64,000 nt of DNA. Source: Yoonia vestfoldensis SKA53. Lineage in GTDB: Bacteria > Pseudomonadota > Alphaproteobacteria > Rhodobacterales > Rhodobacteraceae. The stretch spans positions 41,332 through 105,331 of the forward strand of contig NZ_CH672414.1 in NCBI RefSeq assembly GCF_000152785.1, in the 5' to 3' direction. The notes beneath the pieces were generated by a model. That model saw only the letters and a program-made list of their open reading frames with translations. It was not told where the DNA came from and did no database searches. The translations under genes were made by a program, and so were the position numbers. This document shows positions 41,078-50,831 of this stretch, piece after piece; position 1 is the first letter of the stretch; every line of letters begins with the position of its first letter.

Positions 41078-42206
41078 GGGCTGGATCATCCCGACACAAG
41101 TGTTCGACAATGGCACGCTGCAATCGGGCCTGGCAGTGCAGGTTGTGGATGGGCGCACCACCGATCTGCGGGCTGTCGCCGCAGTGCCGCCCGATGCACC
41201 GCGGCAGGCCGTACCGGGTGTTCTGACCCCCGGCTTTGTTGATCTGCAGGTCAATGGCGGCGGTGGCGTTTTGCTGAACCACACGCCCACATGCGCAGGG
41301 CTGATGCGCATTGCCACCGCCCACCGGGCCTTCGGGACCGTTGCTGTGATGCCGACATTCATCACTGACGCACCCGAGGGTCTGGCCAAGGCGGCACAGG
41401 CCGTGATCGCGCTACAGGCGCTGGGCGGGCAGGGCGCGCTGCATATCGAAGGCCCCCATATCGCCGCGGCCCGTCGCGGCACCCATGCTGCAAATCACAT
41501 CCGCCCGCTTGATGACATCACATGGCAGATCCTGTTCAAATTGCGCGCCGCCGGTGTGACCGTGATGATCACCCTCGCCCCCGAGATGGTGCCGGTTGAC
41601 CAGATCGCCGCATTGGTCAGGTTGGGGGTGATCGTGTCGCTTGGCCATTCGGACGCGACAGCCGAACAGGCCAATGCCGCCTTTGCAGCGGGGGCGCGGT
41701 CGGTCACGCATCTTTACAACGCGATGTCGCAGATGCAGGGGCGTGCGCCCGGACTGGTGGGGGCCGCGATCAACAGCAACGCCTATGTTGGCGTGATCTG
41801 CGACGGGGTGCATGTCCGCGACGATATGGTGGCGCTGGCTTGTCGCGCGCGGCCTGTCGCGGGGCGGATGGTGCTGGTCTCTGATGCGATGCCGACCGTC
41901 GGCGGGCCGGATCATTTTGATCTTTACGGCCAGCGGATACAGCTGCGCGATGGGCGTCTGGTCAATGCCGAAGGCAATCTGGCAGGCGCCCATTCCACCA
42001 TGCTGTGGGGTTTGCAGCGGTTGGTCGGGCAGGTCGGGCTGGGGCTGGAACAGGCGCTGCATATGGCGATCAGCGCCCCTGCGGCGCTGCTGGACAAGCC
42101 GCATCTGGGGCGCATCACGGGCCGGTTCGCCGCGGATCTGTTTGCGCTTGACGACGGGCTTGCGCTGCAACCGCTATCGGAAAACATCGGGCATGATATC
42201 GCCTAG
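41070..42206 (+). CDS. nagA: N-acetylglucosamine-6-phosphate deacetylase
   Basis: The 378-residue amidohydrolase has PGFVDLQVNGGGGVLLNHTP near the N-terminus, GALHIEGPHIAAARRGTHAA with the metal-binding glutamate near 128, SLGHSDATAEQA with a metal histidine, THLYNAMSQMQGRAPGLVGA with the next histidine, and LVSDAMPTVG with the catalytic aspartate. Together with the ROK kinase it channels amino sugars, for example from peptidoglycan or chitin, to glucosamine-6-phosphate. Confidence 0.93.
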   Translation: MAEGWIIPTQVFDNGTLQSGLAVQVVDGRTTDLRAVAAVPPDAPRQAVPGVLTPGFVDLQVNGGGGVLLNHTPTCAGLMRIATAHRAFGTVAVMPTFITDAPEGLAKAAQAVIALQALGGQGALHIEGPHIAAARRGTHAANHIRPLDDITWQILFKLRAAGVTVMITLAPEMVPVDQIAALVRLGVIVSLGHSDATAEQANAAFAAGARSVTHLYNAMSQMQGRAPGLVGAAINSNAYVGVICDGVHVRDDMVALACRARPVAGRMVLVSDAMPTVGGPDHFDLYGQRIQLRDGRLVNAEGNLAGAHSTMLWGLQRLVGQVGLGLEQALHMAISAPAALLDKPHLGRITGRFAADLFALDDGLALQPLSENIGHDIA

Positions 42207-42278
42207 CGCGGGTCTGTCTGCTGTTGTGGCGGATATCCAGAGGGTGCAAAAGCCCTTCATCCAACAAAGGTACCGCAT

Positions 42279-42887
42279 ATGAAAACGCGCATCATTCCCT
42301 TTCTTGTGGCCTTCGCCATGTCGGTCCATGGGGTCGGTGTCTCGGCGCAGCAGCTTAGCCTGCCGCAGATCTCTGACTACCTGAACCAGTTGCAGACCGC
42401 GCAGGGCGGGTTCACCCAGGTCAACGGCGACGGGACCCTGTCCACCGGCCAGATCTATATCAAGCGGCCGGGTCGTATCCGGTTCGAATATAATCCGCCG
42501 CAGGAATCGCTGGTCATGGCAGGTGGCGGGCAATTGGCGATCTTTGATCCACGCTCGAACACCGGGCCAGACAGGTATCCGCTTAGCCAGACACCTCTGA
42601 ATGTCATCTTGCAGCGCAATGTCGATCTGACAGCGGCGCGGATGGTCACCGGCAGCGTGTCTGACGGCACGATAACGACAGTCACCGTGCAGGACCCCGA
42701 CAATCCGCAATATGGCGATATCCAGCTGGTCTTTACCGCCAACCCGGTCGAATTGCGCCAATGGATCATCACCGATGATCTGGGCAATCAGACCACGATG
42801 GTGCTGAACGACCTGACGACTGGGGCGCCGATCGGGGATATCATGTTCAACATCGCCGCCGAAATGCGCAGACGCGGGTTCGAATAA
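42279..42887 (+). CDS. lolA: Outer-membrane lipoprotein carrier protein LolA
   Basis: The 202-residue protein has a signal peptide (cleavage near VSAQQ), then the LolA pattern ISDYLNQLQTAQGGFTQVN, GQIYIKRPGRIRFEYNPP, LVMAGGGQLAIFDP and IQLVFTANPVELRQWIITD. It ferries lipoproteins through the periplasm to the outer membrane. The gene stands alone on the plus strand. Confidence 0.88.
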   Translation: MKTRIIPFLVAFAMSVHGVGVSAQQLSLPQISDYLNQLQTAQGGFTQVNGDGTLSTGQIYIKRPGRIRFEYNPPQESLVMAGGGQLAIFDPRSNTGPDRYPLSQTPLNVILQRNVDLTAARMVTGSVSDGTITTVTVQDPDNPQYGDIQLVFTANPVELRQWIITDDLGNQTTMVLNDLTTGAPIGDIMFNIAAEMRRRGFE

Positions 42888-42948
42888 GACGCGCGCGGCG
42901 CGCTCAACGAACTTTGTGCCATCATTGGTTCGGTCGCGCAGGCTTGGC

Positions 42949-43536
42949 TCAGCGCCGACGACAACTGCGCAATTGCGCGTCATACATCACAGCGCGGGAA
43001 TCCACCTCGCTTGCGATGCGGATCAGCCAGCCTTTGGACCGCCAGGTGCCCCGCAGATAGCCCTGCCGGCCGTCGTGATAGGCCAGATACTGGTTGCGCG
43101 TATCATATAACGGCACGCCGGTTTGCTCTACTGTCTTGGTCATGTACCAGCCCATGAAATCTGTCGCATCGCGGATATCGTCGCGCTGCGCGCGCGACCT
43201 GCCGACATCGCGCTGATATTCGCGCCATGTGCCGTCCAGCGCCTGACTATACCCCAGCGCCGAGGATTGACGGCCAATCGGGATTACCCCCAGCGCATAA
43301 GTATGCGGCGGGCGGATATCGCCGATGAATTTGCTTTCCTGATAGACCATCGCCATCATCGTCGGCACGGGAACGCCATATTTCCGTTCAGCCGCTTGGA
43401 AAGCGCGGAAATAATGCGGCCTTTCGCGTGCGATGCTGCATGCGTCGTCAAGATTGCGCGGCGCCGAGAAATTTCCCGAGCCGCCGCAGCTGCCAAGAAA
43501 CACCAAGAGTGCCAGTGCGCGGAGATATCTGCTCAT
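42949..43536 (-). CDS. Lytic transglycosylase SLT-domain lipoprotein
   Basis: The 195-residue protein has a lipoprotein signal (MSRYLRALALLVFLGSCGG, Cys near 17) and an SLT-like domain: PVPTMMAMVYQESKFIGDIR with the probable catalytic glutamate, then ALGYSQALDGTWREYQRD and a trailing NQYLAYHDGRQGYLRG. Enzymes of this type cut peptidoglycan glycan strands. The start at 43,536 is chosen because it gives a signal peptide. Confidence 0.82.
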   Translation of the reverse strand: MSRYLRALALLVFLGSCGGSGNFSAPRNLDDACSIARERPHYFRAFQAAERKYGVPVPTMMAMVYQESKFIGDIRPPHTYALGVIPIGRQSSALGYSQALDGTWREYQRDVGRSRAQRDDIRDATDFMGWYMTKTVEQTGVPLYDTRNQYLAYHDGRQGYLRGTWRSKGWLIRIASEVDSRAVMYDAQLRSCRRR

Positions 43537-43734
43537 TCGCCCGTCGCCATGTTTTGTTTTTTTACACTCTAGCGTGTTTGGACCGATCTGCAAATGCCTA
43601 AGGCGGGCCAAGACCATCACTTTTTCACTGGAAATGCGCATAAAGCCATCAGCAACCGCCGTGACCGTGACCTGTCGTCAGCCGTGGACTCTGGCGTGGG
43701 AAATCCCGTATAACGGCACAAAAGGGCCGAAATC

Positions 43735-44061
43735 ATGCTGAAAAAGCAAGCAAAGTATCATCTGGGACAGATCGTCCGCCACCGCAAACATCCGTTTCGC
43801 GGGGTGATCTTTGACGTGGATGCCATGTTCGCCAATACTGACGAATGGTACAATGCCATCCCCGAAGACAGCAGACCTCTGAAGGATCAGCCCTATTACC
43901 ACCTGTTGGCCGAGAACGAGCAAAGCTTTTATGTGGCCTATGTGTCCGAGCAGAACCTTGTCGCGGACCATTCGGGTGAACCCGTCGATCACCCCGATCT
44001 GGACGATATGTTCGGCCCGTTCGAGAACGGGCATTACCCGCATCAATTGCAACTGAACTGA
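43735..44061 (+). CDS. hspQ: Heat shock protein HspQ
   Basis: The 108-residue protein reads KYHLGQIVRHRKHPFRGVIF then DVDAMFANTDEWYNAIP and PYYHLLAENEQSFYVAYVSE, the HspQ/YccV hemimethylated-DNA-binding-like fold. In enterics HspQ is a substrate-selective factor of Lon. A likely stress-induced gene; no promoter is evident. Confidence 0.9.
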   Translation: MLKKQAKYHLGQIVRHRKHPFRGVIFDVDAMFANTDEWYNAIPEDSRPLKDQPYYHLLAENEQSFYVAYVSEQNLVADHSGEPVDHPDLDDMFGPFENGHYPHQLQLN

Positions 44062-44132
44062 TCTGGCGTGCCGGTGCTGGTCATCGCGCGCAGGCATGTT
44101 ACATCCTTGCGCAAAGCCGAAAGGACGCTGTT

Positions 44133-44903
44133 ATGCTTGTTGTGATTTCCCCTGCCAAATCGCTTGATATGACGCCAGTGCAGATCCCTGCCAGCGCGCC
44201 TGCGTTTCAGGACGATGCCCTGCGCCTTGCGAAAACCGCGCGCGGGCTGAGTTTGGGTGAACTGAAAAGCCTGATGACGATTTCGGACGATCTGGCCCGC
44301 CTGAACCGCGACCGTTTCGCAGCCTTCGCCGCTGACCCCGCGCCTGAGGCGGTGAAACCCGCAGCCCTTGCCTTTAACGGCGACACCTATCAGGGGCTGG
44401 AGGCGAAAACCCTGTCCATTGATGATCTGCATTGGGCGCAGGACCATCTGGGCATCCTGTCGGGGCTTTACGGCCTGCTGCGCCCGCTGGACGCGATCCA
44501 GCCCTACCGGCTGGAAATGGGCAGCAAGTTGAAAACGCGGCGTGGTGCGTCGCTTTATGATTATTGGGGCGACACCATCGCAAAGGCGCTGAACGCGCGG
44601 GCGGCGGATGTGGGCGCCGACACGCTGGTGAACTGCGCCAGTCAGGAATATTTCGGCGCGGTGGACCGCAAGGCGCTCAAACTGCGCGTCATCACCCCCA
44701 GCTTTATGGAAGTCAAAGACGATAAACCCCGTATCGTCAGCTTTTTCGCGAAACGCGCGCGCGGCGCGATGGCGCGGTTCATCGTCGAAAACCGCCTGAC
44801 CGATGCGGAGGCGATCAAGGATTTCACCAGCGGCGGCTATGCCTATGACGCGGATTTGTCGGATGGCGATACATGGGTGTTCGTGCGGGATTATCCGGCC
44901 TAA
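44133..44903 (+). CDS. yaaA: Peroxide stress protein YaaA
   Basis: The 256-residue protein begins MLVVISPAKSLDMTPVQ and contains ALAFNGDTYQGLEAKTL, GLYGLLRPLDAIQPYRLEMG, LVNCASQEYFGAV and RGAMARFIVENR, all hallmarks of the DUF328/YaaA family, which limits iron-driven DNA damage under peroxide. The length is standard. The gene converges with the thiolase, overlapping by four bases. Confidence 0.93.
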   Translation: MLVVISPAKSLDMTPVQIPASAPAFQDDALRLAKTARGLSLGELKSLMTISDDLARLNRDRFAAFAADPAPEAVKPAALAFNGDTYQGLEAKTLSIDDLHWAQDHLGILSGLYGLLRPLDAIQPYRLEMGSKLKTRRGASLYDYWGDTIAKALNARAADVGADTLVNCASQEYFGAVDRKALKLRVITPSFMEVKDDKPRIVSFFAKRARGAMARFIVENRLTDAEAIKDFTSGGYAYDADLSDGDTWVFVRDYPA

Positions 44904-46075
44904 ACCCGTTCAATCGCCAGCGCGATACCCTGCCCGCCGCCAATACACATCGTGATCAGCGCACGTTTGCCGCCGGTGCGGTCCAGCTCGTACATCGCCT
45001 TGACGGTGATGATCGCCCCCGTGGCACCTACCGGATGCCCCAGTGCAACCGCACCGCCATTGGGGTTCACGCGGGCGGGGTCAAAGCCCAGCTCCTTGCT
45101 GACCGCCAGCGCCTGCGCGGCAAAGGCTTCGTTTGATTCGATCACATCGAAATCAGCCGCGGCCAGCCCCGTCTTTTCCAGCAAACGCCGCACGGCGGGG
45201 ACGGGGCCGATACCCATCACCTCGGGGCGCACACCGGCATGGGCATAGCCTAGAATACGAAACCGCGGGGTCAGGCCCGCTGCCTGCGCCGCATCTGCGC
45301 GCGCCAGCACGATCGCTGCGGCCCCGTCATTCAGGCCGGACGCATTGCCCGCTGTCACAGACCCGTCTTTTTCGAACACCGGGCGCAGGGCGGCGAGTGC
45401 CTGTGGCGTGGTGGCCTTGGGATGTTCGTCGCGGATGAAATCGACCATGTCACGTTTGACACGGACCTGCACTGGAGTGATCTGACTGTCGAAATAGCCC
45501 GCCGCAATGGCCGCTGCCACGCGGTCCTGGCTTTGCAGCGCAAAGGCATCCTGTTCGGCACGGCTGATCCCATGTTCGCGGGCGACATTTTCCGCCGTGA
45601 TACCCATATGGCCGGTGCCGAACGGGCAATTCAGCGCCCCCAGCATCATGTCCTGCGTACGGATATCGCCCATCTTGGCGCCCCAGCGCTGGTCTGGGAT
45701 GATAAAAGGCGACCGGCTCATGTTTTCGGCCCCGCCAGCAAGGCCGAAATCGGCATCCCCCAGCATCAGCGATTGCACCACCGAAATGATCGCCTGCACC
45801 CCCGACCCGCAGAGCCGGTTGACGTTCATCGCAGGCACACTGTCGGGGATCCCTGCCTGCATCGCGGCCACACGGCTGAGATACATGTCCTTTGGTTCGG
45901 TATTGATGACATGGCCAAAGGCCACATGGCCGATCTGGGCCGCTGCCACACCTGACCTTTGCAGCGCGGCCTTGGCCACCACAGTGCCCAGATCAATCGG
46001 CGTTGTCCCCGCCAGCGCGCCGCCGAACGTACCGATGGCGGTGCGTGCGCCGCCCAGAATGACGATGTCGGTCAT
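44900..46075 (-). CDS. Acetyl-CoA C-acetyltransferase (thiolase)
   Basis: The 391-residue thiolase has the nucleophile Cys in NRLCGSGVQAI near residue 88, the His of SNEAFAAQALAV near 345, and CIGGGQGIALAIERV with the second catalytic Cys near the C-terminus, and the GHPVGATGA loop. It condenses or cleaves acyl-CoA, as in polyhydroxyalkanoate formation or ketone-body use. The ATG at 46,075 is the start by homology; the frame extends further upstream but antisense to the ABC gene. No other pathway gene is adjacent. Confidence 0.92.
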   Translation of the reverse strand: MTDIVILGGARTAIGTFGGALAGTTPIDLGTVVAKAALQRSGVAAAQIGHVAFGHVINTEPKDMYLSRVAAMQAGIPDSVPAMNVNRLCGSGVQAIISVVQSLMLGDADFGLAGGAENMSRSPFIIPDQRWGAKMGDIRTQDMMLGALNCPFGTGHMGITAENVAREHGISRAEQDAFALQSQDRVAAAIAAGYFDSQITPVQVRVKRDMVDFIRDEHPKATTPQALAALRPVFEKDGSVTAGNASGLNDGAAAIVLARADAAQAAGLTPRFRILGYAHAGVRPEVMGIGPVPAVRRLLEKTGLAAADFDVIESNEAFAAQALAVSKELGFDPARVNPNGGAVALGHPVGATGAIITVKAMYELDRTGGKRALITMCIGGGQGIALAIERV

Positions 46076-46204
46076 GGATGCCTCCCCCTTTGTGTGGCGC
46101 AAGCTTAGCGCAACAGCGCGTGCGCAAAAGCCAGAACGTCGCGGCACGGCAGATTTGCCGCCGCAGGGCGTTTCCTTTGCTGTGTTGCGTGTTAATTCAC
46201 GCGC

Positions 46205-46864
46205 ATGACCTTGTTGATCGTCGACACCCTGACCAAGACCTATGCCACGGCCGATGGCCCGTTCCCGGTGCTGCGCGGCGTCAGCCTGACGTTGGAGGCA
46301 GGCGAAAGCCTTGCGCTGACCGGCGAATCGGGCAGTGGCAAAAGCACGCTGTTGCACCTGATCGGCGGGCTGGATCGCGCGGATGCGGGCCGGATCATGC
46401 TGGACGGGCAGGATATCGCCCGCCTTGATGACGCAGGCCGCGCGGCCTTGCGGCGCGGCACGGTCGGCGTTGTGTTCCAGCAGTTCAACCTGATCCCCAG
46501 CCTGAAGATTGCCGACAATATCGCGTTTCAGGCGCGGCTGGCGGGGCGGCATGACGCTGCATGGTGCGCGACCTTGGCTGATCGGATGGGGCTGACAGAT
46601 CATCTGCGCAAATATCCCGAACAGCTGTCCGGCGGCCAGCAACAACGCGTTGCTATCGCGCGCACGCTCGCTGCGCGCCCGAAACTGGTGTTGGCGGACG
46701 AACCGACCGGTAACTTGGACGAAACCACCGCCGCGACGGTCATGGACCTGATGCTGGCACTGGTGGCCGAGACCGGCGCGGGCCTCTTGATGGTCACCCA
46801 TTCACTTGTGCTGGCCGCCCGCCTGCAACGCCGCCTGCATCTGCGCGCGGGTCAGGTGGCATGA
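46205..46864 (+). CDS. ABC transporter ATP-binding protein (MacB/LolD type)
   Basis: The 219-residue ATPase has Walker A GESGSGKSTLLHLIGG, Q-loop QQFNLIPSLK, signature LSGGQQQRVAIARTLAARP and Walker B LVLADEPTGNLDE. It belongs to the MacB/LolD/FtsE-like class, which drives extrusion without direct substrate translocation across the inner membrane. Its stop overlaps the permease start by four bases. Confidence 0.9.
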   Translation: MTLLIVDTLTKTYATADGPFPVLRGVSLTLEAGESLALTGESGSGKSTLLHLIGGLDRADAGRIMLDGQDIARLDDAGRAALRRGTVGVVFQQFNLIPSLKIADNIAFQARLAGRHDAAWCATLADRMGLTDHLRKYPEQLSGGQQQRVAIARTLAARPKLVLADEPTGNLDETTAATVMDLMLALVAETGAGLLMVTHSLVLAARLQRRLHLRAGQVA

Positions 46865-49242
46865 CGCGGGCGGCTTTTGCAGCACTTTTGTCGCATTGGG
46901 TGCGCAATCCGGTGCAATTGTTCACGCTGCTGGCGGGGCTGGCGCTGGCGACCGGCCTTTGGTCCGGCGTGCAGGCAATCAATGCCGAGGCGCGCGCCAG
47001 CTATGATGCCGCCGCCAGCACGCTGGACGAAGGGCGCTATGACCGGCTGGTCGCGCGCGATGGCGCGGCCTTTGGGCAGGATGTGTTCGTGATGCTCCGC
47101 CGCGCGGGCTGGCTGGTCAGCCCGATGCTGACGGGCGATCTGGACGGGGTGCGGCTGATCGGGATCGACGCGCTGACAGCGCCTGCGGGCATGGGGCCGG
47201 TCAATCTGGGCGGGGATGTGGACCTTGCGGGTTTTCTGACGGGGGGCGATCAGGTCTTTGCCAATGCCGCCACTGCACCCCGGCTGGGTGCTGTCACGGT
47301 GCTGATCACCCCCGATCTGGCCGATGACACCGCCGTTGCCGATATTGGCACGGTGCAACGGCTGCTGGGCCGCGCAGGCCGGATCGACAGCCTGCTGGTG
47401 CTGCCTGACCAACCTCGCAACCTGCCGCCACTGGCCCGGATCGCGCCCGACCTGACCTTGCAACCCGCCCAAGGCAGCACCGATATCGCGGGGCTGACCG
47501 ACAGTTTCCATCTGAACCTGACGGCCTTTGGCCTGTTGTCCTTTGCGGTGGGTATTTTCATCGTGCATGGCGCGATTGGCCTCGCGTTTGAACAACGGCG
47601 CGGCATGGTGCGGACCCTGCGCGCGCTGGGCTTGCCGCTGAACCGGTTGATCGGGCTGATGCTGGCGGAATTGCTGGTCTTTGCGCTGGTGGCAGGGGTG
47701 ATCGGGGTCGCCTTGGGCTATGTGATCGCGGCGCTTTTGTTGCCCGATGTCGCCGCCACCTTGCGCGGGCTTTACGGTGCGGATGTGTCGGGCAATCTGC
47801 AACTGCGGCCCAGTTGGTGGGCCTCTGGGCTGGGGATCGCTTTCGCTGGCACGTTGCTTGCGGGGGGATCGGCGCTTTGGGGGATCGCGCGGATGCCGCT
47901 GCTGGCGGCGGCGCAACCGCGTGCGCTGGCGATGGCGGCAGGACGGCGGGCCAGCTTTCAGTTGGGGGCGGCACTGGTGTTGCTCGCCGTGGCCATTGTG
48001 CTGGGTTTCAACGCGGATGGATTGGTCACGGGTTTTGCCTTGCTGGGGACCTTGCTGATCGGGGCCGCCCTTGCCTTGCCGCCGGTGCTGAATGGCATGC
48101 TTGCCTTTGCCAGCGGGCGCGCGCGCAGTGTGACCGCGCAATGGTTTTGGGCCGATACCCGCCAGCAATTGCCGGGTCTGTCGCTGGCGCTGATGGCCTT
48201 GATGCTGGCGATTGTGGCCAATATCGGTGTGTCCACGATGGTGTCGAGTTTCCGGCTGACCTTTACCGGCTTTCTGGACCAGCGGCTGGCATCCGAGCTG
48301 TACATCAGCACCGATAGCGCCGAGCAGACCGCCGCACTGGTGGCCTTTGCCGAAGGTGCGGGGGCCGCGGTCCTGCCGATCCAATCCGCCGATCTGCAGA
48401 TCGCAGGCCAACCGGCCGAGGTGTTCGGCACCCGCGACCATGCCACCTACCGCGACAACTGGCGCTTTTTGCAAAGCACGCCCGACGCATGGGACACAAC
48501 ATTCGCCGGGCAAGCGGTGGTGATCAACGAACAACTGGCGCGGCGCGGGGCGCTGGGCCTTGGTGATATGGTGACCATCGGCAGCCTGACCCTGCCGGTT
48601 GAGGGGATTTATGGCGATTACGGCAATCCTATCGGGCAGGTCGTGCTGGCGCTGGATGCCTTTGCGCAGGAATTCCCCGCCGTCGAGCCGCGCCGGTTCG
48701 GCCTGCGTGTGGCGGGTGATCCGGCTGATTTCGTGGCCGGTCTGACCGCCGCCACGGGTATTGGCGCGGGCCAGACCATTGACCAAGCGGAGATCAAGGC
48801 ACTGTCGCTGGCGATTTTCGAGCGCACCTTCACCGTCACCACGGCGCTGAATATCCTGACGCTTGCGGTCGCGGGTTTCGCCATTCTGATGAGCCTGCTG
48901 ACGCTGGCCGCGATGCGGGTGCCGCAACTGGCCCCCGCTTGGGCAATGGGCATGACGCGGGCCGCGCTGGGGCGGCTGGAACTGTTGCGCGCGGTGATGC
49001 TGGCGGTACTGACCGCGGCGCTGGCGCTGCCTTTGGGTCTTGCGCTGGCTTGGGTTCTGCTGGCGGTCGTGAATGTCGCGGCCTTTGGCTGGCAATTGCC
49101 AATGTATCTGTTTCCGCTGGATTACGCACGGTTGGGCGGGTTTGCGCTGCTGGCCGCTGTTCTGGCCGCTGGCTGGCCCGCATGGCGGCTGGCGCGCACG
49201 CCGCCCGGTGATCTGCTGAAGGTTTTTGCCAATGAACGCTAA
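46861..49242 (+). CDS. FtsX/MacB-type ABC transporter permease
   Basis: The 793-residue protein has an N-terminal membrane helix (residues 18-40), a periplasmic domain, a block of membrane helices near 225-305 and 355-410, a second periplasmic domain, and a final block near 665-790, the duplicated FtsX-like plan. It is fused from two halves, as in AttF/AttG-like single-chain permeases. With the ATPase and the lipocalin-type protein downstream it resembles Agrobacterium attEFGH-type systems. Confidence 0.86.
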   Translation: MTRAAFAALLSHWVRNPVQLFTLLAGLALATGLWSGVQAINAEARASYDAAASTLDEGRYDRLVARDGAAFGQDVFVMLRRAGWLVSPMLTGDLDGVRLIGIDALTAPAGMGPVNLGGDVDLAGFLTGGDQVFANAATAPRLGAVTVLITPDLADDTAVADIGTVQRLLGRAGRIDSLLVLPDQPRNLPPLARIAPDLTLQPAQGSTDIAGLTDSFHLNLTAFGLLSFAVGIFIVHGAIGLAFEQRRGMVRTLRALGLPLNRLIGLMLAELLVFALVAGVIGVALGYVIAALLLPDVAATLRGLYGADVSGNLQLRPSWWASGLGIAFAGTLLAGGSALWGIARMPLLAAAQPRALAMAAGRRASFQLGAALVLLAVAIVLGFNADGLVTGFALLGTLLIGAALALPPVLNGMLAFASGRARSVTAQWFWADTRQQLPGLSLALMALMLAIVANIGVSTMVSSFRLTFTGFLDQRLASELYISTDSAEQTAALVAFAEGAGAAVLPIQSADLQIAGQPAEVFGTRDHATYRDNWRFLQSTPDAWDTTFAGQAVVINEQLARRGALGLGDMVTIGSLTLPVEGIYGDYGNPIGQVVLALDAFAQEFPAVEPRRFGLRVAGDPADFVAGLTAATGIGAGQTIDQAEIKALSLAIFERTFTVTTALNILTLAVAGFAILMSLLTLAAMRVPQLAPAWAMGMTRAALGRLELLRAVMLAVLTAALALPLGLALAWVLLAVVNVAAFGWQLPMYLFPLDYARLGGFALLAAVLAAGWPAWRLARTPPGDLLKVFANER

Positions 49243-50257
49243 AGCACTGATCCTGTGCCTGCTGCCGGTCACCTCACTGGCGCAAGGCTTTGCAGGGCTG
49301 GGGACGGAAGTGGACGGCTTTTCCACCCCCGCCCCTGACCCCGTGTTCGATTTCCCCGCCGATCACGGCGCGCATCCCGATTACCGGATCGAATGGTGGT
49401 ATCTGACCGCCAATCTAGAGGATGCCGACGGCACGCCCTACGGGTTGCAATGGACGCTGTTTCGCTCTGCCTTGGCACCTTACGAGGCCGACGGCTGGGA
49501 CAGCCCGCAACTCTGGATGGGCCATGCGGCGGTCACGACCGAAACCGCGCATTTCGTCGCCGAACGGCTCGCGCGTGGCGGGATCGGGCAGGCGGGTGTC
49601 GTGGCTGATCCGTTCAGCGCATGGATCGACGATTCGGCGCTAGAGGGCGATTGGCGGACCCTGCAGATGCGTGCGACGGGCAGTGATTTCAGCTATGATA
49701 TGGCGCTGAGCGCGACCGGCCCTTTGGTGTTTCACGGCGATGGCGGCTATTCGGTGAAATCGGCGGCGGGGCAGGCGTCTTATTACTATTCACAACCGTT
49801 TTTCGATATTTCCGGCACGCTGAACCTGCCGACAGGTGATGTGCAGGTGACAGGCAGCGCGTGGCTGGACCGTGAATGGTCGTCGCAGCCTTTGGCGGAT
49901 AACCAGACCGGCTGGGATTGGTTTTCGCTGTCGTTCGATGACGGGGCCAAGCTGATGGGCTTCCGGCTGCAACAGACGGATGGGATGCATTATACGTCGG
50001 CCACATGGATCACGGCGGAGGGGGAAACCACGCCTTATGCGGACGGCGCCTTGCAGGTGGAACCGTTGCTGACCAATGCAGCGGGCGTGCCGGTCCATTG
50101 GCGTTTGACCTTGCCTGCGCGCGGTGTCGATGTGACGGTGCAGGCGGTGAATGACGACGCATGGATGACAACCTCTGTGCCTTATTGGGAAGGGCCAGTG
50201 ACCTTTGCAGGCACGCACCAAGGCCGCGGCTATCTGGAGATGACAGGCTATGACTGA
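49232..50257 (+). CDS. Lipocalin-like / AttH-CrtC-type exported protein
   Basis: The 341-residue protein has a signal peptide (MNAKALILCLLPVTSLAQ), then DHGAHPDYRIEWWYLTANLE, the signature of AttH/CrtC-like lipocalin-fold proteins, followed by GYSVKSAAGQASYYYSQPFF and GSAWLDREWSSQPLADNQTG with paired acidic residues. The ATG at 49,232 is inside the permease stop region (11-base overlap). It probably receives or modifies a lipid-like substrate of the ABC system in the periplasm; a carotenoid hydratase role is less likely without crt genes. Confidence 0.83.
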   Translation: MNAKALILCLLPVTSLAQGFAGLGTEVDGFSTPAPDPVFDFPADHGAHPDYRIEWWYLTANLEDADGTPYGLQWTLFRSALAPYEADGWDSPQLWMGHAAVTTETAHFVAERLARGGIGQAGVVADPFSAWIDDSALEGDWRTLQMRATGSDFSYDMALSATGPLVFHGDGGYSVKSAAGQASYYYSQPFFDISGTLNLPTGDVQVTGSAWLDREWSSQPLADNQTGWDWFSLSFDDGAKLMGFRLQQTDGMHYTSATWITAEGETTPYADGALQVEPLLTNAAGVPVHWRLTLPARGVDVTVQAVNDDAWMTTSVPYWEGPVTFAGTHQGRGYLEMTGYD

Positions 50258-50807
50258 CTGGTTCACCACGCTGGACGGCTTGCGCACGCGGGCTTGGGGG
50301 ATGCTGGCGCGTGGCGTGGCCGATGCGCGCCATCCTTGCCGCTTGCCCACGGTCTGCACGACCAGCCCCGATGGCTGGCCCGAGGCGCGCACGATGGTGC
50401 TGCGATCCGCCGATCAGGGCGCTGCGGTGGTCACGCTGCATACCGACCTGCAATCGGGCAAGCTGGCCAGCCTTCAGGTTAATCCGCGTGTGGCGCTGCA
50501 TGTCTGGCTGCGCCCGCAAGCCTTGCAGATCAGATTGCAAGCCGAGGTGACGGTGCAAAGCGGGCCGGATGTCCGCCCGCTTTGGGATAAAATCCCCGAT
50601 CATGCGCAGCAAAGCTATGGCGTGACCCCGCCCCCCGGTGCGCCCATCGGGGCGGCGCTGGAGTATGTCAAACAGCCTGACCCCGCGACCTTTGCCGTGT
50701 TGTCCTGCCGTGTGATGCAGATCGACCTTGTGCATCTGGGCGACCAGCACCGCCGCGCGGCCTATTCACGAAGCGATGATTGGGCGGGCCAATGGCTATC
50801 GCCGTGA
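50250..50807 (+). CDS. Pyridoxamine 5'-phosphate oxidase-like FMN protein
   Basis: The 185-residue protein fits the PNPOx-like split barrel: CRLPTVCTTSPDGWPEARTM at residue 30, VVTLHTDLQSGKLASLQVNP, and an IRLQAEVTVQSG strand. The C-terminal R-x-R substrate motif of true PdxH is not evident (RSDDWAGQWLSP), so it is a relative (Alr4036-like) rather than the vitamin B6 enzyme. Its start overlaps the lipocalin gene by eight bases. Confidence 0.75.
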   Translation: MTDWFTTLDGLRTRAWGMLARGVADARHPCRLPTVCTTSPDGWPEARTMVLRSADQGAAVVTLHTDLQSGKLASLQVNPRVALHVWLRPQALQIRLQAEVTVQSGPDVRPLWDKIPDHAQQSYGVTPPPGAPIGAALEYVKQPDPATFAVLSCRVMQIDLVHLGDQHRRAAYSRSDDWAGQWLSP

Positions 50808-50831
50808 CGGCGCGCGCGCTAAGGGCGTTGC

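Noticed and set aside
40046..41482. 478-codon minus-strand frame across ROK kinase and nagA
   Set aside because: It is antisense to two well-supported genes and has a shadow composition (Ala, Arg, Pro, Gln).
46076..46801. Upstream extension of the thiolase frame to 633 codons
   Set aside because: The extra 240 codons are antisense to the ABC ATPase gene; the thiolase start MTDIVILGGARTAIG at 46,075 fits the family.
46852..49326. 824-codon frame antisense to the ABC permease
   Set aside because: Gln/Arg/His-rich mirror of a GC-rich coding strand; the plus-strand permease has clear domains and overlaps with its neighbours.
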